Positions 33,353 through 42,918 are shown, counted from the first letter of the stretch. The stretch: DNA of 64,000 nt from Gracilimonas halophila (GCF_042684365.1 NZ_JBHULI010000002.1:1-64000), one strand, 5' to 3'. The notes: generated by a model from the letters alone, not told the origin. Made by a program: numbers and translations.

Positions 33353-34321
33353 TTGTTAAGAATCAGATTACAACGTAAAGGACGTAAGAAACGCCCGATC
33401 TGGCATATCGTAGTAGCCGAAAGACATGAAGCCCGCGATGGCCGAATCGTAGAGCGTGTTGGTCGTTATGACAACGTAACCGAAAAGAAAGAAGTGGTCT
33501 TAAATGAAGACCGTATTCTGTATTGGTTAGATACCGGTGCACAGCCTACCGATACCGTAAGAAAAATTCTGCGTAGAGAAGGAATTCTCTACAAACGCCA
33601 CCTCGTGAACTGGGGAAAGAGCGAAGAAGAAATTGAAAAGGCTCTTGCTGAATGGAGAGAATACAGAGACTCCAAAGATGAAGACTCAGCCAGCCGTAAA
33701 GAAGACTATAAAGCCGTTCTTGCTGCTGAAGAGAAGGAATATAAAGAACAACTTCAGAAAAAAGCCAAGCAGGCTGCTGCTGAAGTAGAAGCTGAAAAAG
33801 CCGCTGCTGAAGCCGAAAAAGAGGACGATGCTCCTAAGTCAGACGCAGATAAGATAGAAGAAGCATTAGAAAATGCTGATGCTGAAAATGCCGAAGAATC
33901 TGTAGAAGAAACTGCAGCAGCTGAAGAAGCTGCCGTTGAAGACATTCAGGAAGAGTCTGCTGAGAAGCCTGTCGCTGAAGCCGAAGCTGCTGAAGAAGTA
34001 GTGGAAGAAGAAGACTTAGCTGCTCCTGAAGAGCCTACAGCAAAAGAAGCAGCAGAAGCTGTTGAAGAAAATGTTGCTGAAGCGGACGAAGAGCCTGAAG
34101 TTGAAGAGGCGAAAGAAGAAACCAAAGATGAAGCTCCTGCAGAAGAAGAGAAGGATGAAAAAGCAGAAGAATCTTCAGATCAGGTTTCAACTGATATGAC
34201 TGCAAAAGAAGCTATTGATCACATCAATAACACAGACCTTGCAGATCTAAAAGGATTTGTACCAGACGATGAAGACCGTGTTACGGTTCAGCGTGCCTGG
34301 GATAGCAAACAAGAAGGATAA
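33353..34321 (+). CDS. rpsP: Ribosomal protein bS16 with long acidic C-terminal extension
   Basis: The start is TTG, eleven bases after a GGAG. Residues 1-80 are a standard bS16 (LRIRLQRKGRKKRPIWHIVV, RIVERVGRYDNV, YWLDTGAQPTDTVRKIL). The protein then continues to 322 residues. About 85-165 is charged helix, about 166-280 is very rich in Glu and Ala, and the last 40 residues look folded (TAKEAIDHINNTDLADLKGF, RVTVQRAWDSKQ). Usual bS16 proteins have 80-180 residues. The reading frame is continuous and followed by rimM after 18 bases. Confidence 0.93.
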   Translation: MLRIRLQRKGRKKRPIWHIVVAERHEARDGRIVERVGRYDNVTEKKEVVLNEDRILYWLDTGAQPTDTVRKILRREGILYKRHLVNWGKSEEEIEKALAEWREYRDSKDEDSASRKEDYKAVLAAEEKEYKEQLQKKAKQAAAEVEAEKAAAEAEKEDDAPKSDADKIEEALENADAENAEESVEETAAAEEAAVEDIQEESAEKPVAEAEAAEEVVEEEDLAAPEEPTAKEAAEAVEENVAEADEEPEVEEAKEETKDEAPAEEEKDEKAEESSDQVSTDMTAKEAIDHINNTDLADLKGFVPDDEDRVTVQRAWDSKQEG

Positions 34322-34339
34322 TTTAAAAATCCGGCGCCT

Positions 34340-34876
34340 ATGAATCGGGACGCCAATACACCGGGCTTTATTCAGGTGGGACATGTGTTACGTTCCCATG
34401 GACTTGAGGGTGAACTCAAAGTTTTCTTTGATGTCAGCGACCCTCAGGAAATTGAAGACCTTAAGCTCGTTTATTTGCGTAACGATCGGGGCGACTTTTA
34501 TCCTGCACGCATAACAGATATGCGGGTTGAGGGAAAAAGAAATAATATTTCGTTCTTTGTACAATTTGACCATATCGCTGACCGCACAGGCGCTGAAGCA
34601 TTGAGAAATCGCGGCATTTTCCTTGAAGTTGAAAATGCTGATGCTTTCCTGGATGCTAAAGCTAAAACCGAAGATTCATTGGTAGATCATGAAGTTTATG
34701 ATGACGATGAAGCCATTGGTTTAGTGATCGAGGTTATGAACAATCCGGCACATCCCATCTTGGTAGTTGCTACCACTTCAGGAAGCCGGTTGATCCCATA
34801 CATCGACCATTTTGTTAAAGAAACGCGTGACGGTAACATCTACTGCCAGAATCTGGACGAGCTGGAGGGTATCTGA
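34340..34876 (+). CDS. rimM: 16S rRNA maturation factor RimM
   Basis: The product has 178 residues. It has GHVLRSHGLEGELKVFFDVS at the N-terminus (RimM domain) and a PRC-barrel C-terminal half with HPILVVATTSGSRLIPYIDH. RimM binds uS19 and helps mature the 3' domain of 16S rRNA. The stop overlaps the trmD start by one base (TGATG), and rpsP lies just upstream, the conserved order in bacteria. Confidence 0.94.
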   Translation: MNRDANTPGFIQVGHVLRSHGLEGELKVFFDVSDPQEIEDLKLVYLRNDRGDFYPARITDMRVEGKRNNISFFVQFDHIADRTGAEALRNRGIFLEVENADAFLDAKAKTEDSLVDHEVYDDDEAIGLVIEVMNNPAHPILVVATTSGSRLIPYIDHFVKETRDGNIYCQNLDELEGI

Positions 34877-35568
34877 TGAGAATCGATATCATTTCTGCCG
34901 TTCCTGCTTTATTGGAAAGTCCGCTTAGCCACAGTATCGTTAAGCGTGCACTTGAGAAAGATCTGGTTGAGATCTATGTGCATGATCTTCGGGATTATAC
35001 CGAAGACAAACATAACAAGATCGATGATTACCCTTACGGAGGTGAGCCCGGCATGGTACTGACTCCGCAGCCAATTTTTAGCTGCATTGAGCAACTTCAA
35101 GCCGAACGTGATTATGATGAACTCATTTTCACCGCACCTGATGGCGATGTTTTTGAACAGGATGATGCCAACACATTATCACTAAAAAAAAATATCCTCA
35201 TTTTATGTGGCCATTATAAAGGCGTAGATCAGCGAGTAAGAGATGAACTCATTACCAAGGAATATTCTATTGGTGATTATGTGTTGTCCGGAGGTGAGAT
35301 TCCGGCTTTGGCAATAACAGATGCCATTGTAAGGCTTCTTCCCGGTGTGTTGGGAGATGCAGGCAGCGCATTGAATGATTCATTTCAGGATGGTCTGCTG
35401 GAAGGTCCGGTTTATACCCGTCCGGCAGAGTTTAAAGGACTTAAAGTCCCGGATGTTTTGCTTTCAGGTGATCACAGTAAAGTGGCCGAATGGAAGCAAA
35501 AGCAATCTGAAAAACGGACTAAAGAACGAAGAAAAGATTTGTACGATAAATTTAAGAAAGAACATTAA
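34876..35568 (+). CDS. trmD: tRNA (guanine37-N1)-methyltransferase
   Basis: The product has 230 residues. It shows the SPOUT trefoil-knot motifs YPYGGEPGMVL (about 53-63), LILCGHYKGVDQRV and IGDYVLSGGEIPAL, where S-adenosylmethionine binds. TrmD methylates G37 in tRNAs reading CNN codons and prevents frameshifting. It lies in the rpsP operon between rimM and rplS and shares one base with rimM. Confidence 0.96.
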   Translation: MRIDIISAVPALLESPLSHSIVKRALEKDLVEIYVHDLRDYTEDKHNKIDDYPYGGEPGMVLTPQPIFSCIEQLQAERDYDELIFTAPDGDVFEQDDANTLSLKKNILILCGHYKGVDQRVRDELITKEYSIGDYVLSGGEIPALAITDAIVRLLPGVLGDAGSALNDSFQDGLLEGPVYTRPAEFKGLKVPDVLLSGDHSKVAEWKQKQSEKRTKERRKDLYDKFKKEH

Positions 35569-35572
35569 TAAC

Positions 35573-35594
35573 AATTCCAACAGATGTTGGAATT
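35573..35594. promoter_or_regulatory. Perfect palindrome in the trmD-rplS leader
   Basis: AATTCCAACA-GA-TGTTGGAATT is a perfect 10-base inverted repeat with a two-base centre, 13 bases before the likely rplS start. It covers an earlier in-frame ATG at 35584. It may be an autoregulatory leader element for bL19 or an operator. A hairpin with two loop bases would have to open its innermost pairs. Confidence 0.55.
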
Positions 35595-35607
35595 AAATTC
35601 AGAAATC

Positions 35608-35958
35608 ATGGATAAGCTAAAACTTGTAGAGCAAAGCCTAATAAATGAGGATATCCCTCTTTTTACTGCCGGCGATACGGTAAATGTACACTACCGTGTA
35701 CGTGAAGGGGAAAAAGAGCGTATTCAGCAGTATGAGGGAATTGTATTGTCTGAGCGTGGAAGCGGTCCTAACAAAACTTTTACTGTTCGTAAGATCAGCA
35801 GTAACGTTGGTGTAGAGCGTGTGTTTCCTTTAAACTCTCCGTTTATTGCAAAAATTGAAGTGAAGAAAAAAGGAAAAGTAAGACGTTCCAAACTTTTCTA
35901 CCTGCGTGACCTAAGAGGTAAAGCAGCGCGTATTAAAGAAAAAGACGCTAAGAACTAA
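35608..35958 (+). CDS. rplS: Ribosomal protein bL19
   Basis: From the ATG at 35608 the protein has 116 residues and starts MDKLKLVEQ as the family does. It contains FTAGDTVNVHYRVREGEKER, GIVLSERGSG and NVGVERVFPLNSP, and ends with KVRRSKLFYLRDLRGKAARI. An in-frame ATG at 35584 would add eight residues but lies within a palindrome and lacks family support. The protein sits at the 30S-50S interface. It is last in the ffh-rpsP-rimM-trmD cluster. Confidence 0.94.
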   Translation: MDKLKLVEQSLINEDIPLFTAGDTVNVHYRVREGEKERIQQYEGIVLSERGSGPNKTFTVRKISSNVGVERVFPLNSPFIAKIEVKKKGKVRRSKLFYLRDLRGKAARIKEKDAKN

Positions 35959-35985
35959 AGTATTAGCTGTTAAACACTCTTTTCA

Positions 35986-36031
35986 GCAATCTCCACAGGT
36001 TAAGGGTTCATTCTCTTTTCATGGAGATTGC
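35986..36031 (+). terminator. Hairpin downstream of rplS
   Basis: GCAATCTCCA (35986-35995) pairs perfectly with TGGAGATTGC (36022-36031), followed by a T-rich TTCTTCATTTTATT stretch. The loop of 26 bases is long. It lies where the operon should end, before adk. Confidence 0.6.
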
Positions 36032-36124
36032 TTCTTCATTTTATTCAAATTTTATTCTCTACAACCGTGGTCTTTAAAAACCCGGTTACTAATCAGATCT
36101 AAGTTTTAACCAAACTAATAAGTA

Positions 36125-36679
36125 ATGAATATTATTCTGTTTGGCCCACCGGGGGCAGGTAAAGGGACTCAAGCTAAAAAACTGCAAGATGAATACAGTA
36201 TTCCCCATCTTTCTACAGGAGATATTTTTCGGGCAGCAATAAAAAACAAGACTCCGCTTGGTGTTAAAGTTAAATCCATCCTTGACTCCGGCGAGTTGGT
36301 TCCAGACCAAACTGTTGTAGATCTTGTAGCTGATGAACTCAGTAATGATAAATACCAAGATGGATATATCCTGGATGGATTTCCAAGAACGGTAGTTCAG
36401 GCTGAGGCATTTGATGCTTTTCTCGATAAGAATAATGACAGCCTTGATGCATTCATTTCACTTTCCGTTCCTGAAGATGAACTGGTTAAGCGTATTCTAT
36501 CACGTGGTGAAGGCCGTACCGATGACACAGTCGAGAAAGTCAAAACCCGCCTTGAAGTTTATCGCAAAGAAACCCAGCCGGTGATGGAGCATTATAAAAA
36601 ACAGGATAAAGTTCAGGAAATTGATGGAATAGGATCCATTGATGAGATCTTTGGTCGTATCAAAGCTGCTTTACAGTAA
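36125..36679 (+). CDS. adk: Adenylate kinase
   Basis: The product has 184 residues. It shows the P-loop FGPPGAGKGTQAKKL (about 5-19), HLSTGDIFR for AMP binding, DGFPRTVVQA, and RGEGRTDDTVEKVKTRLEVY at the LID position, which is the short form without the zinc-ribbon insert. It interconverts ATP plus AMP with two ADP. It is separated from rplS by about 165 bases with a hairpin and so has its own promoter. Confidence 0.96.
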   Translation: MNIILFGPPGAGKGTQAKKLQDEYSIPHLSTGDIFRAAIKNKTPLGVKVKSILDSGELVPDQTVVDLVADELSNDKYQDGYILDGFPRTVVQAEAFDAFLDKNNDSLDAFISLSVPEDELVKRILSRGEGRTDDTVEKVKTRLEVYRKETQPVMEHYKKQDKVQEIDGIGSIDEIFGRIKAALQ

Positions 36680-36798
36680 CACATTCGGCTGCTTTAGGTT
36701 GCGATAGTGCTTTGTAGGCTTCTGTTTATAAAAGTGGAACGATGTTTCTGCTTTCTGATGTATATTACATACGCAACCATTAATAAACTTGAGCACGG

Positions 36799-37536
36799 AT
36801 GGCATCATCTAAATTAAACATCAGTCTAATTAAGTACGGAACAATTCTTTCCGTAATAGGCGCCCTAACTGTAATTCTATCAGGGTATGGATACCAATGG
36901 GGCTGGTGGCATTTTAGTTTTGGTTTCACAATTATTCCCTGGGGAACAGGGGCTGCTGTTGTTGGTGGGATTCTTGCCGGAATTGGTCTTGTTAAACTCT
37001 CCCCAAAAACGAAGAACTATATAATTGCAGGCTCACTTAGTGTTTTTCTTTTGGTTGCAGCCCTATTTAATCTCGGTTACTGGTACAGCGAGGTTCAAAA
37101 AGGTTACCCGCCCATTCATGATATAACTACTGATCTTGAAAATCCCCCGGCTTTTGATGCCATTGCTCCATTGCGAGCCGATGCTCCTAATCCCGTTGAA
37201 TATACCGGACCAGAAACGGCTGAAGCACAACGTAATTTCTATGAAGATATTGAGACTTATAACACCTCTCTTTCTTACGAAGAAGCTTACGCAAAAGCAT
37301 TAGAGACCGCCCGGGAAATGCCTTGGAAACTTGTAGGTGAAAATATGGAAGAAGGCCGCATTGAAGCCTACCATAAGCTGGCTTGGTTCGGGTTCATTGA
37401 TGATGTTGTGATCCGGGTTGATACTACAGATTCTGGCAGTAAGATCGATATCCGTTCAAAATCACGTATTGGTCGGGGAGACCTTGGAGTGAATGCCAAA
37501 AGGATCAAAGCCTATCTTCAGGAATTTGAGAATTAA
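36799..37536 (+). CDS. DUF1499 membrane protein
   Basis: The product has 245 residues. Three hydrophobic segments (about 13-31, 37-64 and 75-95) precede a soluble DUF1499 domain with KGYPPIHDITTDLENPPAFD and the C-terminal SKIDIRSKSRIGRGDLGVNA. DUF1499 proteins are common in Gram-negative bacteria and plastids; no biochemical role is established. The gene stands alone, convergent with an ATP-grasp gene. Confidence 0.82.
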   Translation: MASSKLNISLIKYGTILSVIGALTVILSGYGYQWGWWHFSFGFTIIPWGTGAAVVGGILAGIGLVKLSPKTKNYIIAGSLSVFLLVAALFNLGYWYSEVQKGYPPIHDITTDLENPPAFDAIAPLRADAPNPVEYTGPETAEAQRNFYEDIETYNTSLSYEEAYAKALETAREMPWKLVGENMEEGRIEAYHKLAWFGFIDDVVIRVDTTDSGSKIDIRSKSRIGRGDLGVNAKRIKAYLQEFEN

Positions 37537-37544
37537 TATTTCCC

Positions 37545-38441
37545 TTAAAGTCGGCCAATAACTTCTTCAGCTAAAAGGTCAGCTGCCTCAGGCCGAAACC
37601 GAAACCAAAGTTCGGGCTCAATGAGTTCCAGCTCAGAAACAGCTAACTCCCCATCATTATCCTCTATCATATCAACGCGAGCGTATGCAGGCTTTTCAGG
37701 ACAGGCTTTTATAACCTCATATGCGAATTCAACCTCTTCTTCAGTCGCAACGTATTTGTGAACGGTGCCTCCATAATCATCCTGAACCCTGAAATCTCCT
37801 TCCTTGGCTTTTTTCAAGACGGCATGACTATACTCTTCACCAAAAAAAATCAACGAAAGTTCACCATCAACCGGCACTGAATTCTGGAATGGCTGAAGCA
37901 TAAAATCTTCACTCTTCATTAATTCATCAAGCTTATTTGATATAATTGAAATGTTTTCCCTTGTGATGTCATAGGTATGCCTGCCGGCCCCGCCAATTGT
38001 TGGCTTAACAACAGAATGCGACCATCCGGTAAAATTATACAGCTCCTCTAATGATAAAGATAAACCCTTAGGAATATAACGGGTAGGTACAATTCTAATC
38101 TTCTTCTCTGATAAATTTGACAAATAATGCTTATCCACATTCCAATTCAGGAGATCGATACTATTAACAAATTTAGTTTTGGATGAAGCATGTGTGACCC
38201 ATATCCTAAATTCATCATATCGATCAAAATAATCCCAATTGGTTCTAAACAAGATCATATTGGTCTGTCCCCAGTCAAACTCAGGATCTGCCCAATTTTT
38301 TCTGTTTACGGTAAGGCCTTTTTTCTCAAGCGCTTCACGAACGATTTGGTCTTCCTTCAAGATATTTTGAACATATTGCCCCGGTAGTTTTGGGTCAACA
38401 TACCTTGAATCTGTAAGTAGGGTTACATCAAATATTGCCAT
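37545..38441 (-). CDS. ATP-grasp family ligase, RimK-like
   Basis: The product has 298 residues. An N-terminal pre-grasp part (AIFDVTLLTDSRYVDPK, NMILFRTNWDYFDRYDEF) is followed by an ATP-grasp fold with VVKPTIGGAGRHTYDI (ATP-binding lysine), LMKSEDFMLQPFQNSV, GELSLIFFGEEYSHAVLKK and the metal-site YARVDMIEDNDGELAVSELE. The family ligates carboxyl groups to amines or thiols; this subgroup has no defined substrate. The gene is followed upstream by a DUF72 gene on the same strand with a gap of about 145 bases. Confidence 0.78.
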   Translation of the reverse strand: MAIFDVTLLTDSRYVDPKLPGQYVQNILKEDQIVREALEKKGLTVNRKNWADPEFDWGQTNMILFRTNWDYFDRYDEFRIWVTHASSKTKFVNSIDLLNWNVDKHYLSNLSEKKIRIVPTRYIPKGLSLSLEELYNFTGWSHSVVKPTIGGAGRHTYDITRENISIISNKLDELMKSEDFMLQPFQNSVPVDGELSLIFFGEEYSHAVLKKAKEGDFRVQDDYGGTVHKYVATEEEVEFAYEVIKACPEKPAYARVDMIEDNDGELAVSELELIEPELWFRFRPEAADLLAEEVIGRL

Positions 38442-38587
38442 TCTTATACACCATTCTCAACATCATCATTATTACCTCCTAAATGAATGCAAATTACTTA
38501 TCAAAACCAATCATGTTTTAGTATGATGCTATTCCTTTTAAACATGAAATTATGGCTTTGGGAAATTTTCAGCCTATTCCTTTAGCT

Positions 38588-39460
38588 CTAGAATAACCCT
38601 AACTGAGTATCTTGTTTGTTAACCGGCCACTCTCTAAGCGGCGGAACTTCCAAAAACTCCGAAAGCAGCTTGTGAAAATGCTGACACAATTTGGGTTGAT
38701 CAACCTTGTTAGGAGCATGTATAAATACATAGGGATGTAACCCTTCCCCTATCCACTCTGCCACAATAATTGCCCACTCCTTTAAATAAGGTTCATTATT
38801 CAAAATATCATTCGTACCGACATATCTCAGAACAGGTCGAGAACCGGTAGTATCAAATCTAACAGGAACTTTAGGCTTTTTCTTTTGGGCCTCGATTATG
38901 GACCCTTCAACCGACTTGGTTGAGTGAAGTTTACGGGTATCGAAAATAACACGATCCACATCATAGCTTTTTAAAAGCGAAACCAAATTTCTTTCATGCT
39001 TCCCATGATCAAAAAAGTCTTTATGCCTTACTTCAACAGAATAACTAAATGCTTTTGGTAAAATAGAAAATACCTCTTCAAGCCTATACAACTCTTTAGA
39101 CGAAAAAGAATCCGGAAACTGAATCATAAAAGGCCCCACCTTCTCACGTATAGGTACGAATAACCTTATGAAATCAAGTACATCCCCTTTCACATTGTGC
39201 ATTCTTTTTTCGTGAGTAATGTATCGGGGAAATTTGAAGCAAAATTTAAAACCTTTAGGCGTTTGTTCTCCCCACTTTTTTATAATCGACTCGTCCGGCA
39301 CATTGTAGAACGTGGTATTACCTTCCACGGCATTGAACACCGATGCATATTGTTTTAAAAACTGACCGGGCTTTGCATCATCTGTAAAAAATATACCCTT
39401 CCACTCCGGAAGACTCCAGACGGTACATCCAAGGTGATATGGCATTATAGTTCTGCTCAC
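38588..39460 (-). CDS. DUF72 (YecE-like TIM-barrel) protein
   Basis: The product has 290 residues. It has LGCTVWSLPEWKGIFFTDDA, the characteristic FNAVEGNTTFYNVPD segment, GFKFCFKFPRYITHEKRM, PFMIQFPDSFSSKELYRLE and SVEVRHKDFFD. DUF72 proteins form TIM barrels that have no confirmed activity. The gene is divergent from the S9 peptidase gene, with about 180 bases between. Confidence 0.85.
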   Translation of the reverse strand: MSRTIMPYHLGCTVWSLPEWKGIFFTDDAKPGQFLKQYASVFNAVEGNTTFYNVPDESIIKKWGEQTPKGFKFCFKFPRYITHEKRMHNVKGDVLDFIRLFVPIREKVGPFMIQFPDSFSSKELYRLEEVFSILPKAFSYSVEVRHKDFFDHGKHERNLVSLLKSYDVDRVIFDTRKLHSTKSVEGSIIEAQKKKPKVPVRFDTTGSRPVLRYVGTNDILNNEPYLKEWAIIVAEWIGEGLHPYVFIHAPNKVDQPKLCQHFHKLLSEFLEVPPLREWPVNKQDTQLGLF

Positions 39461-39638
39461 GGTGCTTGTTTGGGATTTATCACATATAAGAAATTAAACC
39501 TTAAAGTGGGACATTAAATTTCACAATATGAATTTCAGGAAATGATGAAGAGGTTTTGAAAAGAATACAGAAACATGTTTTTTTGCTTATAAAATGGTAC
39601 CGTGTTGCTATATAATTTTTAACTAACGGGATGTATAG

Positions 39639-42359
39639 ATGAATAAACAAGTTTTTGGAGTCGGGGTCTTTGCGCTACTTTTTTTGATCACAGGCTCACT
39701 ACAGGCTCAAAAAAAAGACCTCAAACCTGCTGATTATGCTCAATGGCAAAGTATTTATTCAACTGCTTTTGCCAGTGATGGAAATTGGTTTTCCTATCAA
39801 ATTTCTTTGGTTGAAGGTGATGGGTGGCTGATGCTTACCAATATTGATTCCGAAGATGAACATAAGTTCATGCATGCAACCAATCCAGCGTTTTCTAACG
39901 ATAACAATTGGTTCGCATTTAGAATTGGTGTTTCTGAAGACGACGCAAGAAAACTGGAAGAACAAGAGAAACCCATTCAATATGATATGGGGCTTATGAA
40001 TTTGTCTACAGCCATGGTAGATACCTTTACAATGATCCAGGAGTTTGATTTCAATGAAACCGGAAGTCACCTGATCATGAAAAAATATAAGGCTGAAGGT
40101 GTAAAAACCGCCGGGACCGATATCATTATTCGAAACCTGAATTCCGGCTCAAACCAGATCGTCGGAAATGTATCCGAGTACTCTTTTAACGATGCAGGAA
40201 CTCATCTTGCCTTAGCAATTGATGCATCCGAGAAACTCGGAAACGGTGTTCACTTGCTGAATCTGTCGAATAACAGTACTTCTGTATTGGATTCAGATAC
40301 TGAAACCTACAAAGGCTTAGCTTGGCATGAGGATCAAAATGCGCTTGCCTTCATGAAAACAAAAAGCGATACGGTTCACAAAGATGAGACTCATCTGCTT
40401 TATACATATACTAATGCCGCTGATCCTTCCACTCAAAAAGTTTTTGATCACACTGAGAATGGCCTCTTACCTGAGCATCATCGCATCGTTGATTTTGCAG
40501 GATTAATCTGGGCTGAGGATGCTGAAACTGTCTTTTTTGGTATTAAAGAATGGGAAGTAAAAAAGGATGAACCTGAAGACACTTCCGCCATCGCAAAGCT
40601 TAATAAACACCTTGATCCCACCAATGTGGAAGTTTGGCACTGGAGAGATGCTGAAATTCAGCCTCAACAGGAAGTACGCAGAACTCAAAATGAACGTGAT
40701 AACTTTTTATCAGCCTGGCATTTTAACAATAACCGTTTCGTGCAACTTGAAGATCAGCAAGTTGAAGGTATAGTACTAACCGGGGATCAAGAATATGCTA
40801 TTGGGTATGATCCGAATCCCTATGAACCTGCTTTCAGGGAAGAATGGAATGATGTTTATGTGATCAACGCAAGCTCCGGCGAGCGTACCAGGATCCTTGA
40901 ACGACATGAAAATGCAAGCAGCAGTCCGGGCGGGAATTATATCCTTTACTTCAAAGACACAGACTGGTGGACTTATGACGTCCAAAGTAAAACCCACACC
41001 AATATTACCGAAGACATAGATACACGGTTTGAAAATTTCAAAAGTATAAACGGCCGTGAAAACTTTCCGTCTTTTGGAGTTGGACAGTGGATTGAAGGAG
41101 ATGATTGGCTGCTCATCTATGATGAATATGACGTGTATAAAGTTTGGGCAGATGGCAGCCGTCATGAGAAAGTCACCAATGGCAGTGAGGACCAAATTGT
41201 ATATCGCCAGACAAGATTGGATTATGAAGATGATCACCTTGCCCAAGGTCAGCCGATATACTTTTCTAAGTATGGTTATTATACCAAAGATCGTGGCTAT
41301 GCAAGACTCGATAACAGAAACCGGCTACAGGAACTTATCTACGAATCCAGAATGATAAGTCGTTTGGATAAAGCTGAAACTTCGAATGCATTTGTATTCA
41401 TGAAAGAAAGCGCAACCGAATCTCCTAACTTTTATTATACCGGAAATAACTTTAGAAACCCTAAACGCATCACTGATACCAATCCTCAGCAAGAGGATTA
41501 TCATTGGGCGGATGATGAACTCATCACATTCACGAACGCCCGGGGAGATAAATTACAGGGACGACTCCTTTACCCTGCTAATTATGAAGAAGGCAAAGAA
41601 TACCCGATGATCACTTATATCTATGAGATGCGTTCCCAGGCAACACACAGTTATTCTATTCCAACACGAACCAGTCCGTATAACATGAGGAGGTATTCCT
41701 CAGAAGGATATTTCGTATTTGAGCCGGACATTAACTATGTGCTCAGAGATCCAGGTGTTTCTGCTGTAGAAAGTGTTGTACCTGCCGTCCGGAAAGTATT
41801 GGAAACAGGTATGATCGATGAAGAAAAAATTGGGCTAACGGGACATTCATGGGGTGCATATCAAACAGCATTCATTATCACGCAAACTGATATGTTTAAC
41901 TCAGCGGTAGCGGGCGCACCTCTCACCAATATGGTGAGTATGTACAATTCCGTCTACTGGAATTCCGGGACACCCGATGCCCAGATCTTCGAAGTTAGCC
42001 AGGGAAGATTTCCTGAACCCTACTGGAAAGACTGGGATAAATTCATCGAAAACTCGCCAATTTTTAATATGGAAACCAATACTACTCCCCTGCTTGTTGA
42101 ATTCGGCACAGATGATGGGGCAGTTGATTTCAACCAGGGCGTGGAGCTTTACAATACTATGCGAAGAATGGAAAAACCATATGTGATGCTGGTATACGAA
42201 GGTGAAAATCACGGCCTTCGCCAAAAGGAAAACCAAATCGATTATGCCAATCGTGCTTTCCAATGGCACGAGCATTTCCTAAAAGGTGAAGAGGCTCCCG
42301 AGTGGATCTCAAGTGGGGTCCCCTACCTCGAGCGACCTGAGATAATAGAAAAAGAATAG
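39639..42359 (+). CDS. Secreted prolyl-oligopeptidase family (S9) peptidase
   Basis: The product has 906 residues. A signal peptide (FALLFLITGSLQAQ) is followed by a beta-propeller-like N-terminal part and a C-terminal alpha/beta hydrolase domain. The triad is visible: S737 in GLTGHSWGAY, an aspartate near 825 in GTDDGAVDF and H858 in GENHGLRQ. Such enzymes cleave short peptides in the periplasm or outside the cell. A strong intrinsic terminator follows 20 bases after the stop. Confidence 0.9.
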   Translation: MNKQVFGVGVFALLFLITGSLQAQKKDLKPADYAQWQSIYSTAFASDGNWFSYQISLVEGDGWLMLTNIDSEDEHKFMHATNPAFSNDNNWFAFRIGVSEDDARKLEEQEKPIQYDMGLMNLSTAMVDTFTMIQEFDFNETGSHLIMKKYKAEGVKTAGTDIIIRNLNSGSNQIVGNVSEYSFNDAGTHLALAIDASEKLGNGVHLLNLSNNSTSVLDSDTETYKGLAWHEDQNALAFMKTKSDTVHKDETHLLYTYTNAADPSTQKVFDHTENGLLPEHHRIVDFAGLIWAEDAETVFFGIKEWEVKKDEPEDTSAIAKLNKHLDPTNVEVWHWRDAEIQPQQEVRRTQNERDNFLSAWHFNNNRFVQLEDQQVEGIVLTGDQEYAIGYDPNPYEPAFREEWNDVYVINASSGERTRILERHENASSSPGGNYILYFKDTDWWTYDVQSKTHTNITEDIDTRFENFKSINGRENFPSFGVGQWIEGDDWLLIYDEYDVYKVWADGSRHEKVTNGSEDQIVYRQTRLDYEDDHLAQGQPIYFSKYGYYTKDRGYARLDNRNRLQELIYESRMISRLDKAETSNAFVFMKESATESPNFYYTGNNFRNPKRITDTNPQQEDYHWADDELITFTNARGDKLQGRLLYPANYEEGKEYPMITYIYEMRSQATHSYSIPTRTSPYNMRRYSSEGYFVFEPDINYVLRDPGVSAVESVVPAVRKVLETGMIDEEKIGLTGHSWGAYQTAFIITQTDMFNSAVAGAPLTNMVSMYNSVYWNSGTPDAQIFEVSQGRFPEPYWKDWDKFIENSPIFNMETNTTPLLVEFGTDDGAVDFNQGVELYNTMRRMEKPYVMLVYEGENHGLRQKENQIDYANRAFQWHEHFLKGEEAPEWISSGVPYLERPEIIEKE

Positions 42360-42377
42360 TTCATTTTTTACATACTC

Positions 42378-42412
42378 AAGCCTGCATCCGGTTTTGGGTG
42401 CAGGCTTTTTTT
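42378..42412 (+). terminator. Intrinsic terminator after the S9 peptidase gene
   Basis: AAGCCTGCATCC and GGGTGCAGGCTT pair over twelve positions (one G-T) around a six-base loop GGTTTT, followed by a run of seven T. The form is textbook. Confidence 0.92.
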
Positions 42413-42575
42413 ATTTCTGAGACTTATTGCGATCGACAGTCTGAGATGGAACTCCGATTGTATATAGCATTGTCGAACCAGATAAAGGGCAAACCTGAAA
42501 TTTCCCCTTGCTCATTTCAAAAAGTTGTATTAAAATCCCAAAAATATTTGTTCTAAAAAATAAAACAAATAGATC

Positions 42576-42914
42576 ATGAACATTCTTTCCCGAATGGAAG
42601 AACTGATACTACTTTCCGTATGGAAGCTGCAGACTGAAGCATATGGACTTGAGATCCGTCAGCACTTATCGGAACTAACGGGTCAGGAGCTCTCGGTCGG
42701 CGCTGTGTATGTTCCACTGAAAAGACTTAAAAAACGGGGGTACTTAGAGGCCTGGGACAGTGAACCTACCGATGAGCGTGGCGGACGCTCCAAACGATTT
42801 TATAAACTCACTCAGAAAGGAATCGGAGCACTTCAGCAAGTAAAATCAGTTCAAGATAACGCATGGTCAAATTTGCCTGACCTTGGTTTTGATTGGGCTC
42901 CTGCAAAAAGTTAG
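42576..42914 (+). CDS. PadR-family transcriptional regulator
   Basis: The product has 112 residues. A winged helix-turn-helix with ILLSVWKLQTEAYGLEIRQH, SVGAVYVPLKRLKKRGYLEA and GRSKRFYKLTQKGIGALQQV fits the PadR fold (short subfamily). It is followed four bases later by a large FtsX/MacB-type permease gene and is expected to repress that unit. No operator can be recognised in the preceding gap of about 160 bases. Confidence 0.9.
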   Translation: MNILSRMEELILLSVWKLQTEAYGLEIRQHLSELTGQELSVGAVYVPLKRLKKRGYLEAWDSEPTDERGGRSKRFYKLTQKGIGALQQVKSVQDNAWSNLPDLGFDWAPAKS

Positions 42915-42918
42915 CTCA

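Noticed and set aside
42883..42918. Earlier start of the large permease overlapping the PadR gene
   Set aside because: The ATG at 42919 directly follows the PadR stop and gives the usual MKKPEF prefix-domain start.
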